A stretch of 64,000 nucleotides of DNA, taken from the NCBI RefSeq assembly GCF_018320785.1, contig NC_054882.1, positions 26,106,719 through 26,170,718 on the forward strand, written 5' to 3'. The notes under the pieces are model-generated. The model was given only the letters and a program-made list of their open reading frames with translations. It was not told the DNA's origin and ran no database searches. Source of the DNA: Cheilinus undulatus (Eukaryota > Chordata > Actinopteri > Labriformes > Labridae). A program made the translations under genes and the position numbers. Positions 31,181 to 44,684 of this stretch are shown in pieces; positions within the stretch are counted from its first letter, which is position 1; each line of letters opens with the position of its first letter.

Positions 31181-33704
31181 GTATATTTAATAACATTTGT
31201 GTGAACTCACTATAGATCATGTGCAAAGCTCAGCTGTTCAGTTTCTCATTACCTGAGAGTGAAGAGGATTTTTGTTGCTCTGCTTGTGTTTTTACATTGC
31301 ACTCATATTTGACTTGAATGCTGATTAGGACGAGGTCACCTGTTTCCTGAAAACAAAACCTGCACCTGCACGCATTGTGGTTTGCTGACATGGTTTCACC
31401 TTTCACACCTGAATTTAAACAGAGCGTAGAAATCTAAATCAGGTGTAAAAATATGTAAAACTTGTCAGGAAAACACTGAAGATGCTGCTCCAGTCAAAAC
31501 TTGCATGTGTTCCTTCTTGTGACTTGTGGGGATGTTATGTCCTGATTATTGCCAGGCTAGGTTGGGGTGATTGGGGGTGTAATTGCTGTTGGCTTCTCTC
31601 TGCATTCAGAAAAATAACTTGTGTAGCCGTCTGATGTCTTATTAATAAAGCTCATGCTAATTTGGCTCCCTGTTTGCAGTCATGTGTTTTAAAATCAGCT
31701 GTTTAAATGAAAATGCATGAAGACCCTGGGCTTCAGTGGCTTGATGCATGTGGCTCTGCAGCAGGAGTGTCCTGATGATTGCAGTGCAGGGCAGCAGCAG
31801 CAGCACACCATGCAGGTTTGCTCTGTGATTTTCTGGCACACGCTGTGATTTAGCAAGGCACCCCTGTTATGCAACACTAGCCGGCTTATCGCAGTCCAAA
31901 TGACTCTGTATGAATTGATTAACTCGGCGGCCTGACTGTTTATAATTGGACTGGAAGTGCACTGGGCTATGCACTGGACATGTGCCAAAATCAATGGCAG
32001 GAAAACGGTCTGTGCTAAGCTGTTGTTGTGGATTTTGCCTTCTCATCATTCAGATCTGTACATTGAGAACCCTTGTGGCATGTCTGACAAATATTTCTGA
32101 CCGCTGTGGCACACCTGAGCTTTCCACAAGGTCCTTATGTGGAATTAGGCCGTCCTCTAAGCTGTGTTTGGACAGCCTGGCCTCTCCAGAGACCCAGCAG
32201 AGATTCCCCCTGAGGTTTTTAGCAAGGATAACAAGCCCTGCCTTTGTTGCCCCCCTCTCTTTCCTCTGCTCTGGTCAACTCAAAGCTTTCTCCCTTGTCC
32301 CTGGCTCTGCAGCACATGCTGTTACCTTGTTAGAGTGCTTACCTGGCAAGATCCTATTCTAACTCTTGTCCCTGCAAGGGGTTAATTACAAAATTGTGCA
32401 GAACGTCCTGTGCTCCAGAAGACGATTAATGTCTGATGGCAGCACAGAAGCTATCTGGCCAGTGTGGAGGGATATTAATCAAGCTTTCACCTTGACTTTA
32501 GCCTTCCAGGATGCTATGTTTTGCTCTCTTAGCTAAGGATTTAATTGTTTCTAGCAACATAACTGTGCCTGTCTGTCTCATGTTAGTCTTTGGGGAATCC
32601 TCGTACAGTTGAAAAGCATTCCATTGTGGCTGCTCCTATTCATCTAAGCAATCAAATTATCAGTTTTTCTTTCCCCTGACTGCTCCAGAGGTGTATTTGT
32701 AGGCTAAGCAGCTTATCGATTGATACTTGACTGATGAAAATGAACTCCTAAGGATGTGGGGAGCATCATATGATGGATTTTTTGGTACTCTCAGGGGGAC
32801 TTTTAACCATCCGCTGCAGGGAAGCTCATGTTTCTCATGTTTGCTCAGCAGGATCCTAACACTTGACAATCAAACAGCAGCTCCGCCTCCGTAACATCAC
32901 CTCGCTACAACCTGTCCAGACACCAGACCTAATCAGCATGTCATTCCTAGAATACTTAATCCTTAAAGAGTCAGCTCTTATTGTGGCTCCATTCCTTTTG
33001 TTGATGCCAGTGTTTTCATTTCTTGTTACCTGCTGGGTTGGTATCTGATCTGAGTGCTCAGATTTTGTGTCTGTGTTTTAGCAACAGATATAGATAACGT
33101 CTCTGGGAACACTTAAGATATTCTTCATTGTAATGAGGGTGGTTTCACCATGATTCTGTATGTTTGCTAGCTGTGTAATCAGGCAGAGGATGTGAGGTGG
33201 GTGACTTTCGAACATCACAGACATCTGTCACATTGATGCCTCTTCTGTGAGAATCTGTCAGGCTGACGTCGACCGACCTCGCTGCTCACTCACAGTTGTG
33301 CATGAAGAGCTAACTGCTGTCACCTTTGCCTTGACTCGTTCCCTAACCCAAACCAAGGTACATGAAAATTCCCATAAGCAGACTCTTATTTGCATTTGTA
33401 AGTTTTGTTTTACAGTAATGGTGTGGAGAATGAAACTTGCATGCTGACACAGTTTGGATGGCGCATGTCTGCCAAGGCAAATAGTCCAGTCTTCTTCTGT
33501 GATATGCAAATCTGCAAGGGCATCTACTCTCTTTTGTCTTGGAAATGTACTTGAATCATTCGCTGCTTGATAAGGAGTGGAGTCAGACGAATTTAAAAGG
33601 TTCTGTCTTGGCCCTTTCAGAAAGTTTAATTAAAACCAAATATGCAGTTTTACGAAAATCTGCTGACAAACAGATGAACAGCAAACATCAGGCTGTAAAA
33701 TAGA
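31181..33704. other. sipa1l1: sipa1l1 intron 1, no feature recognised
   Basis: Several 60-140 codon frames occur on both strands (for example 31946-32362), but none resembles a protein family or has splice support. Confidence 0.45.
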
Positions 33705-34156
33705 TCAGTAAGACGATGCTAAACCACATACTACATCCATCACAACAACATGGCTTCACAGTGGAAGAGTGTGGTTGTTGAACTGGCCTGTCCGCAGTCC
33801 AGACCTTTCACCAACATCAAACATTTGGCACATTGTAAAGCAAAAAAATAAAAAGATCCGGCAAATAAGTCCTGTCGAGCAGCTAGAATTCTACTTCAGA
33901 AAGAATGGGACAACATTCCTTGTTAAAAGAAGAGGGGATGCTACACAATGGTACATGGCCCTGTCCCTACTTTTATGAAAATGTGTTGCTGCCATCAAAT
34001 CCAAAATGAGCTTATGTTTATCATGAATTGGTAAAATGTCTCGTATCTTCATCTGATATGTTGTTTATGGTCTATTGTGAATAAGATATGAGATTTTAAA
34101 ATCATTGCATGTTTTTTTACATTATACAGCACCTCAACTTTTTGGAATAGGAGTTG
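33705..34156 (+). mobile_element. Tc1/mariner-like element, 5'-truncated
   Basis: Encodes the transposase C-terminus LLNWPVRSPDLSPTSNIWHIV, matching the [11 protein letters not shown] catalytic motif, then KNGTTFLVKRR. It ends in CAACTTTTTGGAATAGGAGT, the 'CAACCCCAATTCC' terminus inverted. It is the same family as 57696-58477 (shared ACCACATAC...ACAACATGGCTT and AGTCCAGACCTTTCACCAA). Confidence 0.7.
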
Positions 34157-37100
34157 ATTTTTAGAATACTGTCAAAGTGCAGACATTGTGCCAACTTTGC
34201 CTATGTGTTTTAACGATGAGAGGCTATATATTGTAGTTATGTTGTGCAGTCCTATCCAAATACATGATGTCTTCTTGGTAGAAGAAGGGTGGTCAAGATA
34301 TCTTTTTTTTTTATGTTTTTAAAAATTGAATGATTTTTATTTGTGTTTTAATACCACAGCAGCAAAGAAAAGAGCTCTATGCATTCAGTATTGGGCATTT
34401 TTTGTTTTCAATAGGGTTAAACCTTTTTTTATTTATTTATTTATTTATTTATTTTTTTATATTGACTAGTGGATGGAGGTGTTATTGTGACCATCAGTCA
34501 AAAGTTCTGGACTACGTCCTTCTAATTATCAAAGATGAATATGGACGTTGCTTGTATGGTGTCTAGCCAATCAGATAGAGTTGTGGGTGGGACATTAGAG
34601 AGACTCTTGGAAGTGAAAGTAAAGCAAGAGGGCAAGATGCAGCTGTCAGTGGAGCCAGTGATCAACCAAGCCCTACAAATAAGCATGCCTTAACTCAGGT
34701 AATTAAAAAAGATTTTTGTTAAGTCAAGATTACCATGATAGCAAATTTATTTGCCTGTAAATGGCCATCTTAAGCTGTGTCATTACTTGTAAAACACATG
34801 GTAATAACAGGTACTGAAGCCTTAGGTAGAGGAAACAAAAAGACAAGAATAACCTCTATTTCTCTGCAGTGGCCCAGTAAGCCTATGCTGCCCTTCACCT
34901 TCATCAGTAGATCTCATTGAGGGACCAACATCATCATCTGCTTGCTATAAGCTCTCAATAACTGAACTAACATATACAGTCAGTGAGTTTGTTTCCACAT
35001 GCTTAGTATTCCAGTAAAGATGGGATATGTGTCATGCATGCTTGTTGTCTCAAAGCACGAGGATTTTCAGGAATATTATTGACTGCATGCCCTTTTTTCC
35101 CATTGTTAGTTGCCACGGGCCACAGGAGTTAATAGCTCTATTGGCCCAGGCTCTTCTTGGACTTACATCGGCAAGTGACCAATCATCAGTTATGTGCGCA
35201 CTCATGCACACAGCATGGCTCTCTGGCATGCAGGGTGTGTGACCACTGGATGCCCTCAGCCTGGAGCAGCCAGCAGTGCACGCGACACACCAGCACCAGC
35301 CCTTTAGCACACTCAAATACCATGATCTAATCGACTTTTTGACTGATGTTGGGTGACCCACTGTGTTTGAAAACTTTTCCTACAGCTCCACTGCTCTCCA
35401 GCGATGTGACATCGATCCAGTGGAGCAGTCAGAGTCAATGTGAACATGCTTCATGCATAAGATGAGCTGTGCTGTCAGCTAACTCTGACTTGCTCTGAGT
35501 GCCTGTGATCGCACGTCGAAGTAATAGCAGGTTTGGAAGTATTTGGCTTCCCCCCCCTCTTGGCTGAGCCCCATCCCCCAGCACGTGAAGAGTCTGAATT
35601 ATAGACGTCAAACACAAACTATTCACTCAGCCCTCCTCCTTGCATCAACACTGTTAATTATGCTGCTCTCACATCTCTTCTATTTTAATCCTCAGCTGAT
35701 GGAAAGTGCTCCATCTAAACACACAAACTAGAGCAAGCACAAACACAGAGGCGTGTGCCAACCTCATACTGAGCTAGGAGTATTTGTTCTGTAACACATC
35801 TGCTTTTTAGATACTTAGAAGGGCATATTTACCTTTTTAGGTGAATAAAGGAAACTAAGCCCATATAAACACCTCTCTGCCCAGGCCCACACTTTCATAT
35901 TTAACAAGACACACTGCTGGGAATGCTCCTGTTTGTGTGGGGTTAATCTAAGCTGAAGCCAGGAAGGCAAATATGTGTCAAACCCATATAATACCTGCAC
36001 TTTCACTTAGAATGTAACAAGTGGAAATAGTCCAACATAATAGCAATAAACCTTTAATTTTCTAAGCTAATGCATGATTGTGAAGCAGGGACTTCATACA
36101 GCTTTTCAACAGGAGACTTCAGGAGACTGAGGGCTTAGTATTAAAAACCTAAAGCTTTCTCATCCCAGTGAAATGCTCCCATATAAATCACAAAACTTTT
36201 TCATCTGGAGGAAACGGTGCAGCAGGTATGCAGTTTGGCAGAGAGCCTGTGTGGAAATGGAAATGCTGTTGTGTTCCTCAGTGTGGAGCAGGATTGGAGT
36301 GGAATTCCTGTATCCAACTTTTCAACCTTAAATCACCTTTTTTATTTTTAGCTTTGAAACTGTGAGCAGTTGCATCTACATCGTGTTCATAGTATTTCTA
36401 CTTGTCCTGCAGGTTTACAAAAGAGAAAATGATCATGTAAGGTAAATTTTTTTTTCGGCAAATGGCTATGGGCAGTTATCAATCATTATAATAGCCTTAC
36501 AGCCATAGATTTAAAAAAGAACTGTTTATTACAGTGAGAGTGTTTGTTAGGGTGAAAGCTTGAACTTTGGCCTGTATCGTACCAGTATTCATTCTGTTAG
36601 CTTTATGGTGCACCGTCACTCTGTCTAGATCCACTTAGAAAATCTGCGTTATCTTTTAGATCAGTCATCCTGCTAATAATCAACCTTTGACTGAGTGAAA
36701 CTGCTTAACAGCCAAGGATCTCACAGGACCTGTGTGGGCCTGCACAGTGTGAGAAAATTATGTGATGTGCAGTAACGTTGTTTAGTATTGTGATAAGGAT
36801 ATGATGTGTGATAACAATTTAAATCTTAATTGCAATCACAATTTTGACCCTCTCTCGATCCAAGGAACACAATTTTTGAAATGCTTGCTCCACCCATTGA
36901 AACTCTAAGGTGGTCATCTGTTGGAAAACTCACTAAAATTCCTGATTACATTTAAACAATGTTTGATTATATATCACTATTTGAGAATTCTATATTAGTG
37001 TTCATTTGGAGACAACTTTACTCTGCTCAAATTTTTACTTGCAGGCTACTTTTGGGGGAAAAAAGCATCCGATTTATTGATGAATCAAGAAAATAATCAT

Positions 37101-37342
37101 CCGATGAATCGATGATTGAAATCATCGTTTGTTGCAGCCCCATAATATAGATCAGTACTTGTACTTATACTTAACCAGGGTAACTGTACTTTTACTTGAG
37201 TACAACAGTCTTGTACTTTTTCCACCTCTGCTGGCATTAGCTGCAGGTTCTTCAGAATAAAAAATAAGCAATTAAAAAATTGTCCCTTAAATAAAAAATC
37301 AATCATGATGAATTATCCTGTTCATATGTGACTACTTGATAG
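34157..37342. other. sipa1l1: sipa1l1 intron 1, no gene seen
   Basis: Contains an (ATTT)n microsatellite (34430-34455) and a hAT-like MITE end at about 37075-37140 (ATGAATCGATGATTG...TTGCAGCCCC). No coding feature is supported. Confidence 0.45.
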
Positions 37343-37490
37343 ATCGGGCTGCAGTGGTTGGTGCTGGTGCCTCACAGCAAGAAGACTCTTGGCCTGAATC
37401 CCAATCAGAATCGAGCTAGGATTGGTGACTCCAAATTGCCCGTAGATGTGAGTGAAAGAATGACTGCTTGTTTGTTTCAGTATGTCAACC
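37343..37490 (+). mobile_element. tRNA-derived SINE fragment
   Basis: GGCTGCAGTGGTTGGTGCTG, GCCTCACAGCAAGAAG, then GATTGGTGACTCCAAATTGC and CGTAGATGTGAGTGAAAGAA follow the order of the common fish SINE 'gtggtgcagtggttagcactgttgcctcacagcaagaagg...taaattgcccgtaggtgtgagtg'. The middle is deleted and the 3' end lost. Confidence 0.75.
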
Positions 37491-39100
37491 ATCTTGACTA
37501 GCTTTCACTTGACTGCATCATAGTTGTACAAAAGCAATAAAATCAGGCCTCCATGCAATAGGTAACATGTACACATGCTAAGTAAAAATGCGTGCTTGAT
37601 TTTACACATTTATTCTAGTAACCTCCCACTTACACAGTATTGTTTTGCAAATGCCCATGCAAGACAATAACCTTGAATTTGCGTTTCATTGCAGAGTCTT
37701 ATACCTGTGTCTATAACTACATTTTTCCACACACATACCCCCTCAGCTGCAGCTGTAGAAACCTGCTAAACTCTCATAAATCAAGGTGTTAGAGAATTAC
37801 ACAAAGGTTATAGCATATGCAGATCTGTGTACACAGTGCTTTCTAGAGTAAGAGTTTGTTCTTCATCACCTCTTAGAGCAGAGAAAACCTTGTTTTTGTT
37901 TTAGGGTTGAAAATTACAGCCAGCACCTGACTTCAGGCCACAAGAGCATAATCCTTTTAACACCCGGCAATTTGGCACCAGACCACGCAGGATAGCCTGC
38001 TGCAGAGCCTCTGACATGGCTGTGATTAAATATTTGTCGCTGCCTATTGTACCTTACTTTTGCTGCATGTTTATTTGAGTCCACTGTTTATTTTGTCTTT
38101 GATTATATTAAGAAAGATTTTGAGATAGCTTTTGTAGAAAAAGATTCCCTCTGGGCTGATAGAGGACAGAAAAGTGCTGTGGTTGATGTTTGCAGAAACA
38201 AAAAAACAGTTTACAAAAACAAATGTCCCATGAGTTCCAGCTGGTCTATGTTCCTGTAGTTTCTGTTTTTTTTTTTTGTTCATCATGTGTCTGTTTGAGA
38301 GCTTTTGTCCCTGCATGTACCTGTCCATGTGCATCAGGAGTTCACTGTCTCTCTAATGGAGTCCTCGGGTAGGAGGCGGTGGGTGCAGAGGGTGCAGGGA
38401 GAGGGAAAGTGCAGCCCAAAGCAGACATCAACTTTTAAGCCTCAGATCCCTCAGACTGCAGCAGTTCAGGAGCCAGGCAGCCGCCTCATTATAATTTTTT
38501 ACATTCCTCTTCAGGCAGCAGCACCCTCGTCCTCCCCCCATTGCTCTTTATATGGCACCACTTTTGAAAGCTGACAAGCTTAAATCCAAGCTTTCTCAAT
38601 AAAGACAAGTGATCTATAGCCTCCCGTCAAATATGAGACAGTAAACCAACTCTGGCTTGGACCATGTAGATTAATGTATTTATGGAGCATGGTGCTGTAA
38701 AAGTTCTGAGCAGACTTCTGCTGATGGAGCTGACTCAATACAAACTCATTTAAGGGTTGTCTCTCAGGACATTGTCACTTTCATTTCATTGTCATTTATA
38801 GAAATGTGTACTTTACTTAATATTACTCCTCAAAATCTCAACTATCCCTGTCAGTCAGTCTCTACCAGCAAATCAGGGGATTTTTTAGAGTTGTCCCAGA
38901 TACAAGAACAGTTAAAAAAAATACACTTCACACTGTTTAAAATCAAAAATTGCAATCAAGATCCTGTAAGTTTTCATCTCTGAACAAAAAAAAAAAACTT
39001 AATGGTGTCACAGGTATCTTTTTCATATGAAATTGTTGTATAATCAGTTATAACCAAGTGTATGTAGATTCATCATCATTCCTTAAAGTCACAAAGTTAT
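37491..39100. other. sipa1l1: sipa1l1 intron 1, no feature recognised
   Basis: Short frames only. Nothing resembling an exon or element was seen. Confidence 0.4.
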
Positions 39101-39139
39101 CTCTGAAATGCTCAAATCTTACTACTATAATTGGGGGGG

Positions 39140-39878
39140 TGTGTCTGTCTTTCTGTATTGAATTGCACACCACACCATTGCTTCAATTGTCTCGATACCT
39201 CTCAGAAGACTTCTTGGGTGTTCTGGTTCGAAACTGGTGCCGTGAAAACACCATAAATATGTTCAGATTTTCTATAGAATCCCAAAATGTTGCATGGAGT
39301 CATCATTGAGACACAAGCAACTGGACTTTGTTGAAACACATCCACAAGGAAACATATTTGGATGAGATGATACACCTTGTCCACAATCCCCAATCAAAGT
39401 AAGCACTTATCTTTCCTCATATTAAACAAGATAAAGCTTGAGATTTGTCACACGTTGCTGTTAGAATCATAACTGAGAAATCACGGTGTGATTGCTCTTC
39501 TGTTAGCTGTAGTTGCTGGTGCTTCTTAAACATGTTTTAATATGGGTTGGTCTCTACATGGCAGGTGGGTGGTGTGAGTCTTTGTTAATGCTCCTTGAAA
39601 AAGTATATGCACTAAAACTTTGTAAAGGCACAGCTTCACTGCACATACGCACAGGTGTGCAGAGATGCTGAGCCATTATGCAGTTATCTGTTGAAAATTC
39701 ACCCCTTTCCATGCAAACTGGCCTTATTGCATTAAGCATGTAATGGTGAGGATGGTTTACAGCACGGTGTAAATATAGTAAAGAATAAAGATTAGTAAAG
39801 ATTAGTATGCGAAGTACGCTGCAGTTTAAATGACACAAACTTTCCAGAAATCAGGAAAAAATTTCCCCTCTGAAAAAA
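39140..39878 (-). repeat. Dispersed repeat, copy A (inverted relative to 42214-42890)
   Basis: The 39185-39300 segment is the reverse complement of 42370-42463 plus 42858-42885 (shared CACCCAAGAAG, GGCACCAGT and ATTTTGGGATTCTATAG). The 39822-39875 segment is the reverse complement of 42214-42276 (shared AAACTTTCCAGA.ATCAGGAAA). Copy A has about 430 bp more between these blocks. It preserves the unoccupied insertion site of the MITE at 42464-42849 (junction 39209/39210). Confidence 0.7.
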
Positions 39879-42213
39879 AAGAACAGAACAAAGATCAATA
39901 TTGTGAAGCTTTTTGTTTTTAACTACCAAAAACTGAACCATGTCAAAAAATTTAAAAGTACCAGTCAGCCAATAAGGGAACTTTTGCACACTGGCAATGT
40001 TCCAGTATTAGTATTTTTATCAAATTCAGACAGTGTGCAAAAGTTTGCCTGCAATTTTTGATGGATTCACTCCTGTCCTATGCACCTGTCTCATGAAAAG
40101 ATATAGTTTCTTAAAGTTGGTGAAATTTATGATGCTATACTTTTAAAGCAAAAGACACCCAAGACACCCTGCTGTCTGTGTGTATAAAAAAATGTTAATG
40201 TGTAATTTAGACAGTTGGGCTGAAAGTCTTACAGGACTAGTTTTTCTATAGATGTAGTATATTTACTTTGAACAGAGATTGTATAATTTTCAATCATGTG
40301 CCGGTGAAAGCATCAAACTATTGACATTTTAAACAGCCTTAGCCTGTTCAAGATAGTGGACTTTCTTCCATCTTTTATTTTGACGGGGCAGCAAATAGAT
40401 TAGAGACTAAGTAGTAACCCTTCCTTACTCCTGACAAAGCAGACCACCTAAGCTGTAGGCAGTGCAATTAGGTTTTTTTTTTCCTAAGTTAAATGGGCCT
40501 TTAGGAGTCTGACACAGGCTTTCATTGTGACAAACCCCTCCTCCACTCGGATAATGACATTGGAAGTAGGAATGGGGTTTGCCACTGCTAACTTTAAACT
40601 ATGTCAAGTGCTTCAAGTGTGTATTTATCCTGCTGTCTCTCCCACGTAAACTGTGAAGCCTTGCTGGAGCACTTTGTGGATAAGAAAGGAGGAAGAATCG
40701 AGGACGCCCTGCTGGAGATAATGGAGGAGAATATACCCTGGCGTTCCTCCAGAGCTGTCTTCTTTTGAGGGAAATTCACTTTGCCAGTAGTTAGCTCTGC
40801 CCATTTACTTAGTGAACTGTGCTGCAGTGATAGCATGGGGCCCAGCATTGGTGCAGAGCAGCACAGAACGATGATGATGATGATGATGATGTGAGTGTTG
40901 ATCCGCTGCCACCGGTTTTTGAAGTGCTCCAACTACACGTGGTGTTTGCATTGCATGTGTGCACAGTTGAACAGTTTGTCACTTCATGTTGTGATTGTGT
41001 TTATCTTCATGTAGAGCTTTTATTTCATAGATCAGTGGTCAATGGAAAAAAAGCCCGCTGTTTTAAAGCCGTGGCAGTCTGTAGAGTGTTTTTAACAGGC
41101 TATCACTTGGACAGCCAGTGTTGCTCGTAGTATTTGCCTCAACATGTCCTAACCCCCCCTCCCCACACACAAACACACGTTCACCACTTCCTCTGCTGAA
41201 ATTGGTGGAATTCCAGGATCTCACCTCGCGGTTGGGTGACGCGAGTAGCGTTAGTCTGCCAGCAGGTCTGCGCGTTTTCCTCAGAGGGTGTCAGCTTCTC
41301 GGGTTTGCTCAATCAGACGGGCAGGTTAGTGCCTGGTGCTCAGCCAGATGCACATGCAAGAGCAGACAGTAAAAGAGTTTAAAAAAGAGCCACACAGATG
41401 GAGAACGGGAGTGGCTGTGCATGTGTTTGTGCTTATGGGATGCTGTGGATGTGTAGAGACCTCAGTTAACCCCACTCTCCTCTGGATTATGTTGGGTAGG
41501 AGTCAGAGGAATTGAAGTGGAACTGTAACTGGACTGATTCATAAAGTTTGTGGGAATGTCTGCACATACTAGTGGAAACTTTGAGGTTTTTAGACTGGCT
41601 CCCATCTGTAGACATTCCTTTCATTGGCATCTATATGAACATGTGCTTAATTAAATGCTGCTATCCATAAAATCAGTCATCTCACTCAGTCAGTTAATAA
41701 CAGTTCCACAACTGAGTCCGTGGCTCAAAGTTAAAATGGTTGGGAACCACTGCACTGGACGACATTAGGGAATGCAATGATTATGGATTTGATTTTAACA
41801 CCAAGATTATATAGTCCAAATTTCATGATTATCATGACTACAGCCCTGCTTGGGATTCCTGCTGGATTTCCTACCATCACCACCCACTCCCACAGCATGT
41901 GCCATTTACTCCCACCTGCACCCACAGTAAGTGTGTCCAATCCCACCTGCAGAGATTCTCACAGACCATGTTTAATATTCAGAACAACAGACAGTGCATT
42001 TCATGAAATGAATGGCAGTATAAATGTGCACACTTAATCACCACCTTGATAAGGAAACAATCCTCGTCATGCGTCGTGGTGCCACACCTCGATAAGAGAA
42101 CAGCTGAGAGCATCAGACTGATTTAACTCCTGCTCATGGCTTAGTAATAGCAATGCCAAAGTAATGTTTAATGACCTTATTTACACATCATTTATCAACA
42201 TTTATTACAAAGT
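39879..42213. other. sipa1l1: sipa1l1 intron 1, no gene seen
   Basis: A (GAT)n microsatellite lies at 40870-40891. GGTTGGGAACCACTGCACTG (41738-41757) is a terminal MITE fragment. The minus-strand frame 40932-40594 reads through the microsatellite (poly-Ile) and is not a gene. Confidence 0.4.
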
Positions 42214-42890
42214 TAAACAGAGGGGCAATTGTTTCCTGATCTCTGGAAAGTTTGGGCATCATCAAAACTGCAGCACACTTCCATCAGCTCTCACAGAAAG
42301 TAAACTAATCTTTGGTCTGTTACAGTCCTCGTCATTAGATGCTTAATGGAATAAGGAAAATTTGCATGGAAATAACTACATTGCAATTTTGGATTTTATA
42401 GGAAATCTGTTCTTATTTTTTTTGTTTTTATGGCACCAGTCTCAAATGGGCACACCCAAGAAGTAGGGATGCACGATATTATCAGTCTGGTATTGGTATT
42501 GGCAGATATCAAAATTTCTGCCGATATTTACATCCAATACTTTGCCTGTGTATTTCAGCATATATCAACTGTAAATTTTGTCCATATATATACTAATAAA
42601 TTAGTGGATTTTTAGGCTGAACCAAGAGATTTATGTCAGTTCAGGTCTTTTTCTTTATTTATCTTTATTCTTTAAACTTTAAAGTGTTTTTTAAGGACTA
42701 AGTTTGTTTCCTTGGTCATCCTCAAACCTGAAAGTGTGTACCAAAGGACTGAAATTTATTGTTTGAAAAGCATGTTTAAATACCGGCTAAAATGAATCGG
42801 CATATCGGCATATGGGATATCGGCAAAAATCCAATACTGTGCATCCCTACCGAGAACTCTTCTGGGAGGTATCAAGAAAATGGGAGCGAC
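42214..42890 (+). repeat. Dispersed repeat, copy B, interrupted by a MITE
   Basis: Matches copy A (39140-39878) in opposite orientation. It is continuous with it once the MITE at 42464-42849 and one 8-bp target copy are removed. Confidence 0.65.
42464..42849. mobile_element. hAT-like MITE with 8-bp target duplication
   Basis: The ends TAGGGATGCACGATATT and AATACTGTGCATCCCTA are inverted repeats. Flanking 8-mers CCAAGAAG (42456-42463) and CCGAGAAC (42850-42857) match at six of eight positions. The related repeat copy at 39.2 kb carries a single CCAAGAAG at the same point and no insert, confirming the element boundaries. 386 bp, non-coding. Its interior motifs (GGCAGATATC, CATATCGGCATATG) recur at 19.6, 22.3 and possibly 5.1 kb. 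Confidence 0.85.
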
Positions 42891-44636
42891 AATGTGACAT
42901 GGTAATCCACACAGACATGCTGCCAATTATTGTGATAAACTCTCTAAAATACAGTTGTATGTATAACTCAAGGAGTGAGAAATGATTTGTAAGGAGAACA
43001 GGACTAAGATCAGCTAGTTAGCGGAGCAGATATCTGTTTATAAAGTATGAAAGTGATGTAGATTACACTGATGACTGATGGGCTCCCGTGGCTTTATGGC
43101 TGAGGTGTTGCACCTTCTTCACCCCCACACTGACTTTTCTCACATGTACATCTAAGTGTAAAACACAAACAGAAACCAGCATATTTTAAACCGTTTTCTG
43201 TGCTCTAATATTACAGAATCTGCAAAAGAAGATGAGGTACTGGATATCAGCCAGTTTTATGATGTTTAAATGGTTCAGCAAAGGAAAAAAAACACTACTC
43301 AAGCATCCCTCATTACAGAACAGTTAAATGATCTTGATGTGATTGTTATCCTCTTGCACTTGGCTCAAAACTTCCTTAATTTCGTTCTTAAACTTCTCTC
43401 TACTTTCCTGCAATCCTCTTCTCATTACGGATTTATCCCTCTTGGTCTTTGATGTTTTTGTTTCACTTGTTTCCAAATTCTGCTTCAGTGTTTGCTTCAT
43501 CTCGAACTCTTCAGTTCCCCTTGCATCTCATTTATTTTGTTTTCCTGGCAGGCCTCGTACACACAGCCGTAGTTAGGGTTCCCATGCCAGGCGAATTTTC
43601 AAAGACTTCACTATGTTGGAATGAGGCCCCAGTGTTGCCCAAGCCAGGACAGAGGGACCTTTGTGCCTGCTGTCCAACAGCTCAGGCAGCCTTTAGAGCA
43701 GGGAAAAGATTAGGAGATGGGGAGAGCCAGTGGCCTAAATGGTAGGGTGCCTGTTTGAAAGCCAGCAGTGTCGGCCAAACAGCTCCTTAGCCCCATTGAA
43801 GCACGCAGTAATTACAAGCTTGTAGGGCAATCCTCCGGCTCTTTTGTCTCCACTTTGGAGACACTTGCCCAGTTCACTGAGAAACTTCATTACCTCTCTG
43901 TTTAGAGTCTCAGGACTGAGGATCTTTCAACTTCAGCATGTCGTCCTTTCTCTACAGGACTCCAGCGAGCAAAGCCTGCTCAGCACCAGTAAACCTTCAT
44001 TCAGGAGACCCCGACTTCGACAATGTCTAGCACCCCATGCTGGGAGCTTTGTGATGATGCCTTGGGCCTGGTCTTGATGAGTCATATTTTAAAGTCTCAG
44101 ACTCTGTGTTCATGTTTCTGATTCATCACACTACAGCATCCATGTTTTCTGCTGACTGGCTGCTGTCTGAATTCCAACTTTTATTCCATGTAGTGTGTGT
44201 TTGTGTGTGTATTTTGTCACAAGATCTTGAGGAGTCTGCTGTCTGAGTCAACACATGCAGGCTGTATCATCATGCAGGCATGTTACTCCATCAGTCCTCT
44301 GTGTCTAGACTCGTTCCTACAGCATGAACAACAAATTATAGCACCTCGTAGGTGTGCAGTGATATCACCCATCCTTTCTTACATAAGTACCATTGCTTCT
44401 CATAGCTCTGCAAGGGGCTGGTAGAGCATCTTGAGGGTCAGAGTCTCAATTACAAGAAGTTAACCTCATTTAGAAAACAGGCCTGAGCTGTCGGACGTGA
44501 CCTATAGACTGTGAAGAAGTTCTCAGTTTAATTTTGCAGGAAATAAAAAGAGAAGGGCAATAAGAGCTGGAATAACTTTACAACTCTTTTATGGGTCTTT
44601 TTTGCTCCTAACGTCACACATAAATGTAACACAAAA

Positions 44637-44684
<48 letters not shown>

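Noticed and set aside
31946-32385. 138- and 73-codon plus-strand frames at 32 kb
   Set aside because: No recognisable domain, no exon borders in phase, and not protein-like in composition.
40594-40932. 112-codon minus-strand frame
   Set aside because: It contains a poly-Ile stretch from a (GAT)n microsatellite and matches no family.
43725-43790. Possible tRNA or SINE promoter (GGCCTAAATGGTAGGG and GTTTGAAAGCC)
   Set aside because: The A- and B-box resemblance is partial and no cloverleaf could be drawn. Not enough for a tRNA or SINE call.
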